Shown: piece by piece, positions 1 to 8,600 of the stretch
How the letters are laid out: the number at the start of each line of letters is the position of its first letter
How positions within the stretch are numbered: the stretch's first letter is position 1
The notes under the pieces: model-generated
What the model saw: only the letters and a program-made list of their open reading frames with translations
Databases searched by the model: none
Told to the model about the DNA's origin: nothing
Translations under genes and position numbers: made by a program
From: an uncultured Cytophagales bacterium
GTDB lineage: Bacteria > Bacteroidota > Bacteroidia > Cytophagales > Cyclobacteriaceae
NCBI GenBank assembly: GCA_913057175.1
Contig: CAJXNP010000008.1
Span: forward strand, 124,001 to 188,000
Length of the DNA stretch: 64,000 bases
Reading direction: 5' to 3'

Positions 1-876
1 CAACGTGGCAATAACAGAGTATTCTGCAGGACGAGTTAAGATCTGCTGCAAAAATGCATCTGCAATGACATCTTTGATGATAACTTTATGTCCATCCTTT
101 TCAATGATTTGCCAAGGACCGCCTTCGTAATCCTGAGCGCCATAGTTCTTCTTGGCTAAAGCATATCCCCAATCCCTGAATGCTCCTTCGGTAAACTTCA
201 TGATGTTACCCTTGTGGACCAGTGTAACAGAATCTTTTTTGTGCTTGAAAGCATATTCAATAGCAGAATTAACCAATCTTTCTGTTCCTTCGATTGATAC
301 GGGTTTGATACCATACCCGGCGGTTTGTGGAAAACGAACTTTTTTAAATCGATCAGGGAAGTTTTCAGAGAATAATTTAGCGAACTTTTCGGCATCCTCT
401 GTTCCTTGCTGGAATTCGATCCCTGCATAGATGTCTTCTGTATTTTCCCTGAAGATGACCATATCACACAGGTCAGGCCGCTTAACAGGTGAAGGCACAC
501 CTTTGAACCATCGCACTGGTCTTACACAGGCATACAGATCCAGTTGCTGACGCAGGGCAACATTTAGTGATCGGATACCTCCACCAACAGGAGTGGTCAA
601 TGGACCTTTGATCCCAACCAGGTATTCTTTGAATGCATCCAGGGTTTCTTCCGGCAGCCAGCTACCATTGGCATTGTAGGATTTTTCTCCTGCCAATACT
701 TCTTTCCATTCGATTTTCTTTGATCCGCCGTAGGCTTTTTCCACTGCTGCATCAAAGACCAATTTAGACGCTGGCCAGATATCTACTCCGGTTCCATCAC
801 CTTCTATGAATGGAATTATCGGGTTATCGGGTACATTTAGAACTCCGTTTTGAATTGTAATTTTTTGTCCGCTCAT
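1..876 (-). CDS. icd: NADP-dependent isocitrate dehydrogenase, 5' part (runs off window)
   Basis: The reverse strand is open from the ATG at 876 to the window edge, 292 codons, so the C-terminal third is missing. The enzyme oxidatively decarboxylates isocitrate to 2-oxoglutarate in the TCA cycle in the cytoplasm. The product follows the E. coli-type dimeric enzyme (about 416 residues) closely: IEGDGTGVD near residue 30, the substrate-binding [17 protein letters not shown] segment near residue 97 with the serine that is phosphorylated by AceK in enterobacteria, then [35 protein letters not shown] and [12 protein letters not shown]. The start fits the family N-terminus. A TAnnTTTG-type box lies about 37 bases upstream. 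Whether the serine is regulated here is unknown, since no AceK is visible in the window. Confidence 0.96.
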   Translation of the reverse strand, partial: MSGQKITIQNGVLNVPDNPIIPFIEGDGTGVDIWPASKLVFDAAVEKAYGGSKKIEWKEVLAGEKSYNANGSWLPEETLDAFKEYLVGIKGPLTTPVGGGIRSLNVALRQQLDLYACVRPVRWFKGVPSPVKRPDLCDMVIFRENTEDIYAGIEFQQGTEDAEKFAKLFSENFPDRFKKVRFPQTAGYGIKPVSIEGTERLVNSAIEYAFKHKKDSVTLVHKGNIMKFTEGAFRDWGYALAKKNYGAQDYEGGPWQIIEKDGHKVIIKDVIADAFLQQILTRPAEYSVIATL

Positions 877-912
877 TATTTATTTTCTTTTTAAAACAAT
901 TTGAAAGGGCTG

Positions 913-920
913 CAAAACTA
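913..920 (-). promoter_or_regulatory. Candidate -7 promoter box upstream of icd
   Basis: On the minus strand this reads TAGTTTTG, an exact match to the Bacteroidota -7 consensus TAnnTTTG, 36 bases before the icd start codon. A TTTTG lies 24 bases further upstream, longer than the usual 19-20 base spacing to the -33 element, so only the -7 box is convincing. Confidence 0.4.
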
Positions 921-984
921 ATCGATTTTGTGAATTATTTAAAACAAAAGTATTCAACAACCATCTTTAACCAAACAAAATTCT

Positions 985-2331
985 TTATCGAGTCTTCAAA
1001 ACCATTTGAGATGACACCTTATTAAACCGAATAAACAACCAAATAGCAGCCACAGACAGCCCCGCCAGTAATCCGATCCAGACCCCAATTGCTCCGTAGT
1101 TCATTCGGAAACCCAGAAAATAACCAATGGGTAAGGCTGATCCCCAGTAAGCTACAAGGGTGATGATGGTTGGAATTTTAACATCAGAAATTCCTCTCAG
1201 CACCCCCAGTCCAACAACCTGCACCCCATCCGAAATCTGAAAAATTCCTGCAACGATCAAAAGGACAGATGCCTGAGCGATCACCTCATCATTATTGATA
1301 TATAAATGCGGTAAATAATTTCTCAGGGTAATAAACACGATGGCCGTCAGGATCATAAAAACGATGACCATACCGTAGCAGGTGAATGCTGCGGCTCTCA
1401 TGGTTTGAATATCCTTTTTACCCATTTGGTTTCCTACACGAATAGAGGCTGCTGATCCGATTCCGGAAGCCGCCATAAAGGTAACTGCTGCCAGATTGAT
1501 CGCAATCTGATGTGCTGCCAGTTCCGTAGATCCCAGCCAACCGATCATAATTGCTGCAAAAGCAAATGCCGTTACTTCAAATGTAAACTGTAGCCCCATT
1601 GGAAAGCCAAGTGACATAATATTTTTGATCCTCGATATGGAAAAGCTTGATTCCTTCAAATGCTCCAAAAATTTATGATACAATTTATTGGAGAATACGA
1701 TTACCACCATGAATATCAACATCAGTATCCTTGACATTAAAGTCGAAATCCCTGCACCAAGCAATCCCATGGCAGGAAAACCCAACTTCCCAAAAATCAG
1801 GATATAATTAAAGATGATGTTCAAAACATTGGTTCCGATAATGATCACCATGGGCGGAATTGTGAGAGATAGCCCTTCCGAAAACTGCCGGAATGCCTGG
1901 AAGATCATGAGCGGAAAAATGGAAATCCCGATGATTACCAGGTATGGCGCTGCTAATGTCGCTACATCCTCCGGCTGATTTAAATAAGGAATTGCAAAGC
2001 TCACCCCAATCGATAGCGTGGCTAAAATCAGCCCAAGGATAGCATTGACCAAAACCGCATTTTTTAAAATGGACGAGATTTTTCGGTTATTCTCTTCACC
2101 ATGTGCCTGGGCGGTCATTGGAGAAATGGCAAAGGAAGAGCCGATCCCAAACACCAGCACCACGATAAAAAGACTATTTGCCAGCGAAGCTGCAGCTAAT
2201 GGAATCTTTCCCACATGTCCAACCATGATATTATCCGCCACACCCACCATGACCTGACCTAGCTGGCCCATCATAACCGGGACAGCCAGGGTAATATTTT
2301 TTCTAAGGTGCCATTTCAACGAATAGTTCAT
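985..2331 (-). CDS. MATE family multidrug/sodium antiporter
   Basis: The 448-residue product has the MATE length and hydrophobic pattern of about 12 membrane segments, with the family-typical N-terminal run ending in PVMMGQLGQVMVGVADNIMVG around residues 18-40 and the pseudo-repeat near residue 240 (SLGFPMGLQF). Such proteins sit in the inner membrane and export cationic drugs or metabolites in exchange for sodium or protons. It belongs to the NorM-like bacterial branch judging by the N-terminal motif, but the substrate cannot be read from sequence. It is in the same direction as icd with 108 bases between, so probably separately or loosely co-transcribed. Confidence 0.9.
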   Translation of the reverse strand: MNYSLKWHLRKNITLAVPVMMGQLGQVMVGVADNIMVGHVGKIPLAAASLANSLFIVVLVFGIGSSFAISPMTAQAHGEENNRKISSILKNAVLVNAILGLILATLSIGVSFAIPYLNQPEDVATLAAPYLVIIGISIFPLMIFQAFRQFSEGLSLTIPPMVIIIGTNVLNIIFNYILIFGKLGFPAMGLLGAGISTLMSRILMLIFMVVIVFSNKLYHKFLEHLKESSFSISRIKNIMSLGFPMGLQFTFEVTAFAFAAIMIGWLGSTELAAHQIAINLAAVTFMAASGIGSAASIRVGNQMGKKDIQTMRAAAFTCYGMVIVFMILTAIVFITLRNYLPHLYINNDEVIAQASVLLIVAGIFQISDGVQVVGLGVLRGISDVKIPTIITLVAYWGSALPIGYFLGFRMNYGAIGVWIGLLAGLSVAAIWLFIRFNKVSSQMVLKTR

Positions 2332-2396
2332 TTTGGCAAGTCGCTATAGAGTTAGGAAATTAACTTTGGTGCTTTATTAAGTATGTTAGTCAGACT

Positions 2397-2732
2397 TTAA
2401 ATAATAAGGAGGTCATTGATTTCTTTTTTCAGAATAGGCAAGTGTCTTAAAATTGTACCCCAAATTATTTCATCGTCAATATTATCATAACCATGAATCA
2501 CACGGTTTCTCATGCTGATAATTTGATTTTTACTTGTGATATTAATCGCTGAATCGATTTTATCTATTCTATTCATTGCTTCACCGATAATTTCAAATTC
2601 CCTTTCAACCGCGCGTCGGAGCATTTTATTATTCATATAGTTATTGAAATCACGATCCTCTCCTAAATAATTCTCAATTGACTCAATTGACTCTTTTATA
2701 TCGAAAAGATATTTTCTGATTCCATCATTCAT
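2397..2732 (-). CDS. hepT: HepT-like toxin (HEPN ribonuclease, DUF86)
   Basis: This 111-residue protein is an all-alpha HEPN-type RNase of the HepT/DUF86 family. The catalytic signature RX4HXY is intact as RNRVIHGY at residues 75-82. In the HepT/MntA (type VII) toxin-antitoxin systems described so far, the HEPN toxin cleaves RNA and is inactivated by AMPylation of the tyrosine in this motif. Its start overlaps the end of the nucleotidyltransferase gene by 8 bases, so the two are translationally coupled with the antitoxin first. Nothing suggests inactivation: length and motif are complete. Confidence 0.9.
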   Translation of the reverse strand: MNDGIRKYLFDIKESIESIENYLGEDRDFNNYMNNKMLRRAVEREFEIIGEAMNRIDKIDSAINITSKNQIISMRNRVIHGYDNIDDEIIWGTILRHLPILKKEINDLLII

Positions 2733-3027
2733 AAATGAGAGTCTTTGTTTGATTTATTGCATTAATAAAATAAGGGTTGGAAAGAGACTTTTCGGTAACT
2801 AAATCAACTGGCCTGTGAAATACTTTTTCCAATTCTTCTGCTAATAAAAAGTAATTATCAGCATAATCAGCATAATCCATTGGTTTGAAAGAAATCAGTA
2901 AATCAATATCGCTTGAATCGCTAAAATTATCTGTGCATACGGAACCAAAAGCGAATAAAGATTTTACATTATGGGTTATGCACAGCGTTTTGATTTTTTC
3001 AATATTTTCCTCTATAATTTTTTGCAT
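2725..3027 (-). CDS. mntA: MntA-like antitoxin, minimal nucleotidyltransferase
   Basis: The 100-residue protein is a minimal nucleotidyltransferase. The GSX10DXD catalytic signature is intact: G28-S29, ten residues, D40-I-D42, with a third candidate acidic ligand D75 in RPVDLVTE. Family knowledge: MntA transfers AMP to the HepT HEPN toxin and thereby neutralises it. The gene starts one base after the stop codon of the M48 protease gene and overlaps hepT by 8 bases, so protease, antitoxin and toxin are probably on one message. The tight fit behind a housekeeping-type gene is unusual for a mobile module. Confidence 0.9.
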   Translation of the reverse strand: MQKIIEENIEKIKTLCITHNVKSLFAFGSVCTDNFSDSSDIDLLISFKPMDYADYADNYFLLAEELEKVFHRPVDLVTEKSLSNPYFINAINQTKTLIYE

Positions 3028-3028
3028 T

Positions 3029-4261
3029 TCATTTGTTTAACGCATCCAGTCTTTGAAGCAAAGTAGGATGTGAGTAGTGAAAGAACACATACGCCGGATG
3101 AGGAGTAAGGTTGCTTAAATTATCCACGGAGAGCTTTTTCAGGGCATCTTGCAGGGCATTTCCATTGTACGTTTCCCTGGCATAAGCATCTGCCTGGTAT
3201 TCATTCTTACGGCTGATGACATTTGTAAACAACCCGATAAAATGAGAGATCGGTGAGAACAAAATACCAAATGCCAGTAAGTTTAAATGAATGGCATTTA
3301 CTCCTCCACCCAAAGCGTAGGACAAATTGGGATTAAAAATCATCAGGGAAGCTATGAACAATACGATTCCCGTCTGAATGATCGAAATGGCAAAATTGGA
3401 AATGATATGTTTCTTTTTGTAGTGACCTACTTCATGCGCAAGAACAGCAATCAATTCTTCATTACTGTGATTATTGATCAGCGTATCAAACAGGACGATT
3501 TTTTTCTTCTTTCCAATCCCCGAAAAAAAGGCATTCGATTTATTGGAACGCTTGGAACCATCCATCACATAGACATTCTTAAGCGGGAAATTGACTTTTT
3601 TGCTGTAGTCCTCAATTTTCTGTTTGAGCTCACCTTCCTCAAGCGGAGTCAGTTTATTAAATAATGGGAGGATCAAACTGGTATAAAACATATTCACCAG
3701 CAATACAAAAACAGAAGCTACAATCCAGAAATAGATCCAGAAGTTCTCGCCAAATACATTGATCAACTTTAATAAAATGAACAATATTCCGCCTCCGATG
3801 ATGATCGTTAGCAGATATCCTTTAAGCTTATCCAGAACAAACGTTTTCGGCGTGGTCTTATTAAAACCGTATTTCTCTTCCAATACAAATGTACCATAGA
3901 TCTGGAAAGGTATATTGATGATATCTGAGGCGATGAAAATAATTCCGAAGAAGATCAAAGATATCCAGATTTCACCCTCGACCATCTGCCTGACCTCTCC
4001 ATCCAGCCAACCGAAAAACCCAGTGACAATCAAAATAAAAGAAAGTGTAAAGCTGAAAGTAGATGTAGTAAAGGAAAACCAGGAATTGGACTTGGTATAT
4101 TTAATTGACTTTTGATACTTATCCTTATCATAAAATCCCTTCAATTGCTGCGGCAGCTCACTTTTCAAGTTGCTGAGGTTCAGCCAGTCGAGGATCTTAT
4201 CCAACAAAAAATCTGCCGTTATAATAATTAAAATAATATTTAATATGGTTTCTGCGCTCAT
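3029..4261 (-). CDS. M48 family metallopeptidase, Ste24/CAAX protease 1-like
   Basis: The 410-residue membrane protein matches the Ste24 (CAAX prenyl protease 1) branch of peptidase family M48. The zinc motif HEVGH is at residues 276-280 and the third ligand is E354 in the NEYQADAYA segment. Several membrane spans precede and follow the motif, and the C-terminal SHPTLLQRLDAL is typical of the branch. In bacteria without prenylated CAAX proteins these enzymes are presumed to act in membrane protein quality control; the substrate here is unknown. The N-terminal NLKSELPQQLKGFYD is also characteristic of bacterial Ste24 homologues. MntA/hepT follow immediately. Confidence 0.93.
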   Translation of the reverse strand: MSAETILNIILIIITADFLLDKILDWLNLSNLKSELPQQLKGFYDKDKYQKSIKYTKSNSWFSFTTSTFSFTLSFILIVTGFFGWLDGEVRQMVEGEIWISLIFFGIIFIASDIINIPFQIYGTFVLEEKYGFNKTTPKTFVLDKLKGYLLTIIIGGGILFILLKLINVFGENFWIYFWIVASVFVLLVNMFYTSLILPLFNKLTPLEEGELKQKIEDYSKKVNFPLKNVYVMDGSKRSNKSNAFFSGIGKKKKIVLFDTLINNHSNEELIAVLAHEVGHYKKKHIISNFAISIIQTGIVLFIASLMIFNPNLSYALGGGVNAIHLNLLAFGILFSPISHFIGLFTNVISRKNEYQADAYARETYNGNALQDALKKLSVDNLSNLTPHPAYVFFHYSHPTLLQRLDALNK

Positions 4262-4283
4262 TCCATCGAAAATTTTAATGGCA

Positions 4284-4291
4284 CAAATTTA
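4284..4291 (-). promoter_or_regulatory. Candidate -7 promoter box upstream of M48 gene
   Basis: On the minus strand this reads TAAATTTG, matching TAnnTTTG, 22 bases before the M48 start codon. No good -33 TTG is seen at 19-20 bases upstream, so confidence is modest. It would drive M48-mntA-hepT. Confidence 0.35.
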
Positions 4292-4344
4292 GAAATGAAA
4301 TTTAAGTAAAGAAATGTATCTGCAAACATGGTTTGGAATAATAC

Positions 4345-4381
4345 CACAAAGCTATGGCAAGACACACAAAGTTTCACAAAG
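4345..4381. repeat. CACAAAG triplet repeat in intergenic region
   Basis: CACAAAG occurs three times, starting at 4345, 4365 and 4375, so at spacings of 20 and 10 bases, in the gap between the M48 gene and the PorP/SprF-like gene. The stretch resembles degenerate intergenic repeats rich in CACAAAG/CTTTGTG that are scattered in many bacterial genomes. No coding potential is seen. Confidence 0.5.
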
Positions 4382-4427
4382 AACTTCCTGGTGCCTCTTT
4401 GAGATATACTCATCAAAATTCAACCCC

Positions 4428-5450
4428 TTAAAATTTAGGACATGGAAGCTTTCGTACGTTCTTAGGTGGCTTGCGGGGATCGCCAAGGAAAAACTGGTAG
4501 GAAAGGGATAGCTCGTGAGCTCCTCCTGACCGGAATCCCAATCTGGAAATGGTGGCATCGTAACTGTAACCGATATTTAATCCATTTGAAGTAATACCAA
4601 TTAAGGCAATCAATGATTCATTGTTCATGATCCCATCGATGGATTTGATAGGGACACCCCGGTAGGACAAGCCAAACACCATCGGCTCGTAAGTCAGGTA
4701 CATTCCGATATCAAACTGGGAAAACTCCCCCTGCCACTTATACAATGCCGTTGGGGTCAAGCTGACCTCACGCAATCCCGAAAAGCCCGTTCTTCTTGCA
4801 GTTTTGAGAGGTATTTTATACCCTGCATGAACAGAAAATTTACGTGGCAGTTCATCCGTTTCATTGATCAATGATTGATTTGGAGTAGCAAGATGATGCG
4901 CGGCAAATCCTACCCAAAGATTTGAGTTGTAAGCCATCAGACCAGCCGCTAAATCGAAATAACTAATATTAAAATCTGAATTGAAATTTTCCCCGGTTTG
5001 ATTATTGACGATCCCGGTAAAATCGAGCTGGTCACTGAATACCAATCTTCCAAAATCCAGGCTTCTGAAAACGTAGCTGCCTTCTAAACCAGCCCTCATC
5101 GCCCATTGATCTGACAGGTGAATGGTATAGGAATAGTCAATAGCTATATAATTGTTTTTCATCCCTGCCAATCCTTCGCGATCTGAAACTACCAAAATTC
5201 CTAAACCACTGTTGTAGTCAACAAAATAATGATCAAAATATGCACTATAAGTGACGAAGTTCGCATCGATCGCCGGCCATTGATTTCTGTAGTTAAGTCC
5301 CGCACGAGACAATTCCGTTGATCCCGCCAGCGAAGGATTGAGGTACAAGGGTGCAGCGTAAAATTGTGAAAATTGTGGATCCTGGGCATTTAATTGGCCT
5401 GAAAAAATTACCAGGATCGATATTACCAGTATAAATAAATTCCGTGTCAA
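4428..5450 (-). CDS. PorP/SprF family type IX secretion-associated outer membrane protein
   Basis: The 340-residue product has a signal peptide (hydrophobic residues 4-20, cleavage after LNA) followed by the family hallmark QDPQFSQFYAAPLYLNPSLAG and a beta-barrel-like body. PorP/SprF proteins are outer membrane proteins; F. johnsoniae SprF is needed to bring the SprB adhesin to the surface, and PorP acts in T9SS of P. gingivalis. It is encoded divergently from a giant protein with a gliding-motility C-terminal domain, the usual SprB/SprF-type pairing, so it is probably that protein's dedicated partner. The reading frame starts with TTG at 5450; no in-frame ATG lies upstream or near it, so a TTG start is likely. 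Confidence 0.93.
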   Translation of the reverse strand: MTRNLFILVISILVIFSGQLNAQDPQFSQFYAAPLYLNPSLAGSTELSRAGLNYRNQWPAIDANFVTYSAYFDHYFVDYNSGLGILVVSDREGLAGMKNNYIAIDYSYTIHLSDQWAMRAGLEGSYVFRSLDFGRLVFSDQLDFTGIVNNQTGENFNSDFNISYFDLAAGLMAYNSNLWVGFAAHHLATPNQSLINETDELPRKFSVHAGYKIPLKTARRTGFSGLREVSLTPTALYKWQGEFSQFDIGMYLTYEPMVFGLSYRGVPIKSIDGIMNNESLIALIGITSNGLNIGYSYDATISRLGFRSGGAHELSLSYQFFLGDPRKPPKNVRKLPCPKF

Positions 5451-5562
5451 TTGCCTAAAAATTAAGTTTTGGTCGTAAAATTGCTGCTAAAGATAACGAT
5501 AGGTAATCTTTAATGAATATTATTTCCAAAAATATTAATAATAATTGCATAACGACATTAAG

Positions 5563-5585
5563 AACCATTCTGTATAGAATTGGTT
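5563..5585. promoter_or_regulatory. Imperfect dyad ahead of giant T9SS substrate gene
   Basis: AACCATTCT and AGAATTGGTT form an inverted repeat with one bulged base and a 4-base loop. It touches a TTG at 5584-5586 that could serve as -33 element for a near-consensus -7 box TATCTTTC at 5609-5616 (spacer 22). It may be an operator or simply part of the divergent promoter region; no regulator is identified. Confidence 0.3.
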
Positions 5586-5660
5586 GAAAAAAGATACTAT
5601 TATTTATGTATCTTTCGTATTTAATAAAATTAACGTCGCCAGCAAATAAACAACGTTTTT

Positions 5661-8600
5661 ATGAAAAATACAGAACGATTCCACTCATTAAAATACGTCG
5701 TCATTTTTTTTCTGTGTTTTGTTTTAGTGGGAGTTTCAAATGCTCAAAACCCTGATTTTCTTGAACATAACTGGTACTTTGGAAATTCTCCGTATGGGAT
5801 AATCTTTAGTAAAGGCAATAATTCTGCTGATTCGGTTAGCAATCAAAATACCTCTGCAGGATATGCACTTGGCGGTGGTGCCGTTGCTACAGACCAGCAA
5901 TCCGGTGAGCTTTTATTCTATACGGATGGAAGTAATGTTTTTGATAATTCTCATCAAATCATGCCAAACGGAACAGGCATCAATCACAACACAAACGGAA
6001 ATCAACACACTGCTATCCTTCCCGTTCCCGGTCAGGAAGACCAATATTACATCATCACAAATACGGCAAATTTAGGTGCCGCCGGTTCGATTATCTACAG
6101 CATTGTAGATATGAGCCTGGACGGAAACGGAGGGGTCCCTCAGCCGTCGAGGGGAGAAGTCACCACCAAAAATGTCAATACAGGTATCCCAACGGGCGAA
6201 GCGATGATTTCATTTTATACGGGTAATGATCCGTATCAATATTTTATTTTGGTACAAGAGCCGGGAACACGGAATTTTACGGTATATGAAATTTTACCTG
6301 GAAACTCATTCAATAATCCTGTCTCTACTACTACTGTTCCCTTTGATATAAATGCCGGTAATTTTTCACTGCACCGTGCATCAGGAAAAGTAGCGGTTTC
6401 TCCCCTATCTGCCGGCGCCAATGTTACCTTGCTGGACCTCGATGTTAATGCTGGCACCGTCGCCTATGACACGGTAGTTTTGAATACGGGAAATAATGAT
6501 GCCGGACAATACTCTATTTACGATACGGAATGGTCGAATGATGGAAACTGGCTATATGTCTCCCGAACTGGTGATGGAGTCAACCCCGGATCGGTCAGGA
6601 GATTTGACTTATCACAACCTCAGTTAAGTGCAGAATTAGTCAATCCCGCCGGGTTAATGGGTAGAAGCTATGGTTTAAAGAAAGGCCCGGATGGCAATAT
6701 TTATCATCTCTACCAGGAGACAGCAGGAGTAGGAAACCCATACTTGCTGGGAAGAATAGAGAATGTTGACAGTGCTATGACTGCTCTTGTCTATGACCCA
6801 CAGGTATTCGGGTCGATGAATTACAATGCCCGGCAATTCCCGGAATTTTCACCACCATCATCAATAAATTTTGATGCCATAGGATTCGATTTCTTTGGCA
6901 CATGCGAAAGAACCACAACCAAATTCTTCCCATCTGTAGATCCGCAGGCCACAAGTTACTCCTGGGATTTTGGTGATGGAACAATGGAAGTTTACAATGA
7001 TTTCGTTGCGCCTATCCATGAATATCAAACACCCGGATCTTACCAGGTTACATTAACGGCAACAATTGATGGCAGAGATACTACCTTTACCCAATCAGTA
7101 GATATTATTGCCCTAACTGATTCGGTCAATCTTGGAGCTGATACGGTCATTTGTCCAGGAGAAACATTAGAACTAGATGCCGGACCAAATGGTATTACCT
7201 ATACCTGGTCAGATCCTGAAGTGACAGGGCAGACCATGACTGTCGATTCGGCTGGAACGTATTGGGTGGTAGTCGATTATGGCACCTGTGAATCCTACGA
7301 CGAGATCAATGTGGAAGTATATGGCGAGCAAGCCCAATTTGCCAACATCTGGTACTTTGGTGATGGGGCGGGAATAGACTTTAACGAACAACCGCCTGTC
7401 CCATTGACAGATGGGGCGACACAGGCCCCCGCAGGTGTCTCGGCCTATTCGGACGCCAATGGGGACATTGTGCTCTATTCCGATGGAACAACCATTTACA
7501 GTCGTGATCATAATGCGGTAGGAAACAACATCGGTGGAGATAATACATCCATGCAATCCTCCCTGATCTTGCCCCTGCCGGACGATCCAACCATTTTCTA
7601 TGTATTCACAACAGAGGACGTTTGGGGTGCTACTCAAAAAGAACACACCCTTCGCTATTCCATTTATGACATGAAAAAATTGGGCGATCCCGCTGGTCCG
7701 GTAGTATTGACCAATAAAACTCTTTATTACCGAACGACCGAACGACTGGCTGGTCTGATCGGGGCAAATACCTGGTTGCTTTCTCACGAATTCGGGACCA
7801 ATACTTTTCGCTCCTATCCTATAACGATGGATGGAATCGGAAATCCTGTATTTTCATCTGTTGGTTCCGTTCACGGTACTTCCTCTAACGAAACAGCCGA
7901 AGGATACATGCAATTCGATCCTGCAGGTCAGCGTGTAGCGGTAGGATTGGTTACAGAAAGCGGGCAAAATGCTGTTGAGTTATTTGACTTCGACCAGACT
8001 ACAGGAGAGCTTACTAATCCTATTCAGATAACTTTCGATGAGCCTGTTTCGCAAAATAAAGTTTATGGTGTTGAATTTTCTCCGGGAGGAAATGAACTAT
8101 TCGTCACATTAACCGGAAGCAACTCTATCTTATACGAATTTAAATTATACAACTATACCCAGGATTCCATTCAGAATTCAGGACAGATCATCGCCCAGGG
8201 AACTCAGGAGCTTGGAGCTATCCAGGCAGGACCAGATGGACAACTGTACATCGCTTCAGAAGGGCAGGGCCATGTGATCCAGTTTGCCCCGGTTCAGGAT
8301 ACTACACAATATTCGGTTGTGGATCTGACCAGTAATACTTTTGACCTTGCCGGAGGCACATCTCACCTGGGATTACCCAATTTTGCACAAAATGTATCGC
8401 AGCAAAGCGGTGGGCCTGCCATGGCCGTATCGGATGGCTGTCTGGGCACACCAAGCTCTTTCATCGGCACACCAAGTTCGAGTATTGATGAACTTTTCTG
8501 GGATTATGTGGAAGGATCAAGCTCTGAAACCGAATTTGAGCATACGTTCAGCGCCGCCGGGACATATACAATCGAGTTGAATGTAACCAACCGCTGTGGG

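Noticed and set aside
7209-7787. 192-codon minus-strand frame inside the giant T9SS gene
   Set aside because: Antisense shadow of a well-supported coding frame with no independent motif.
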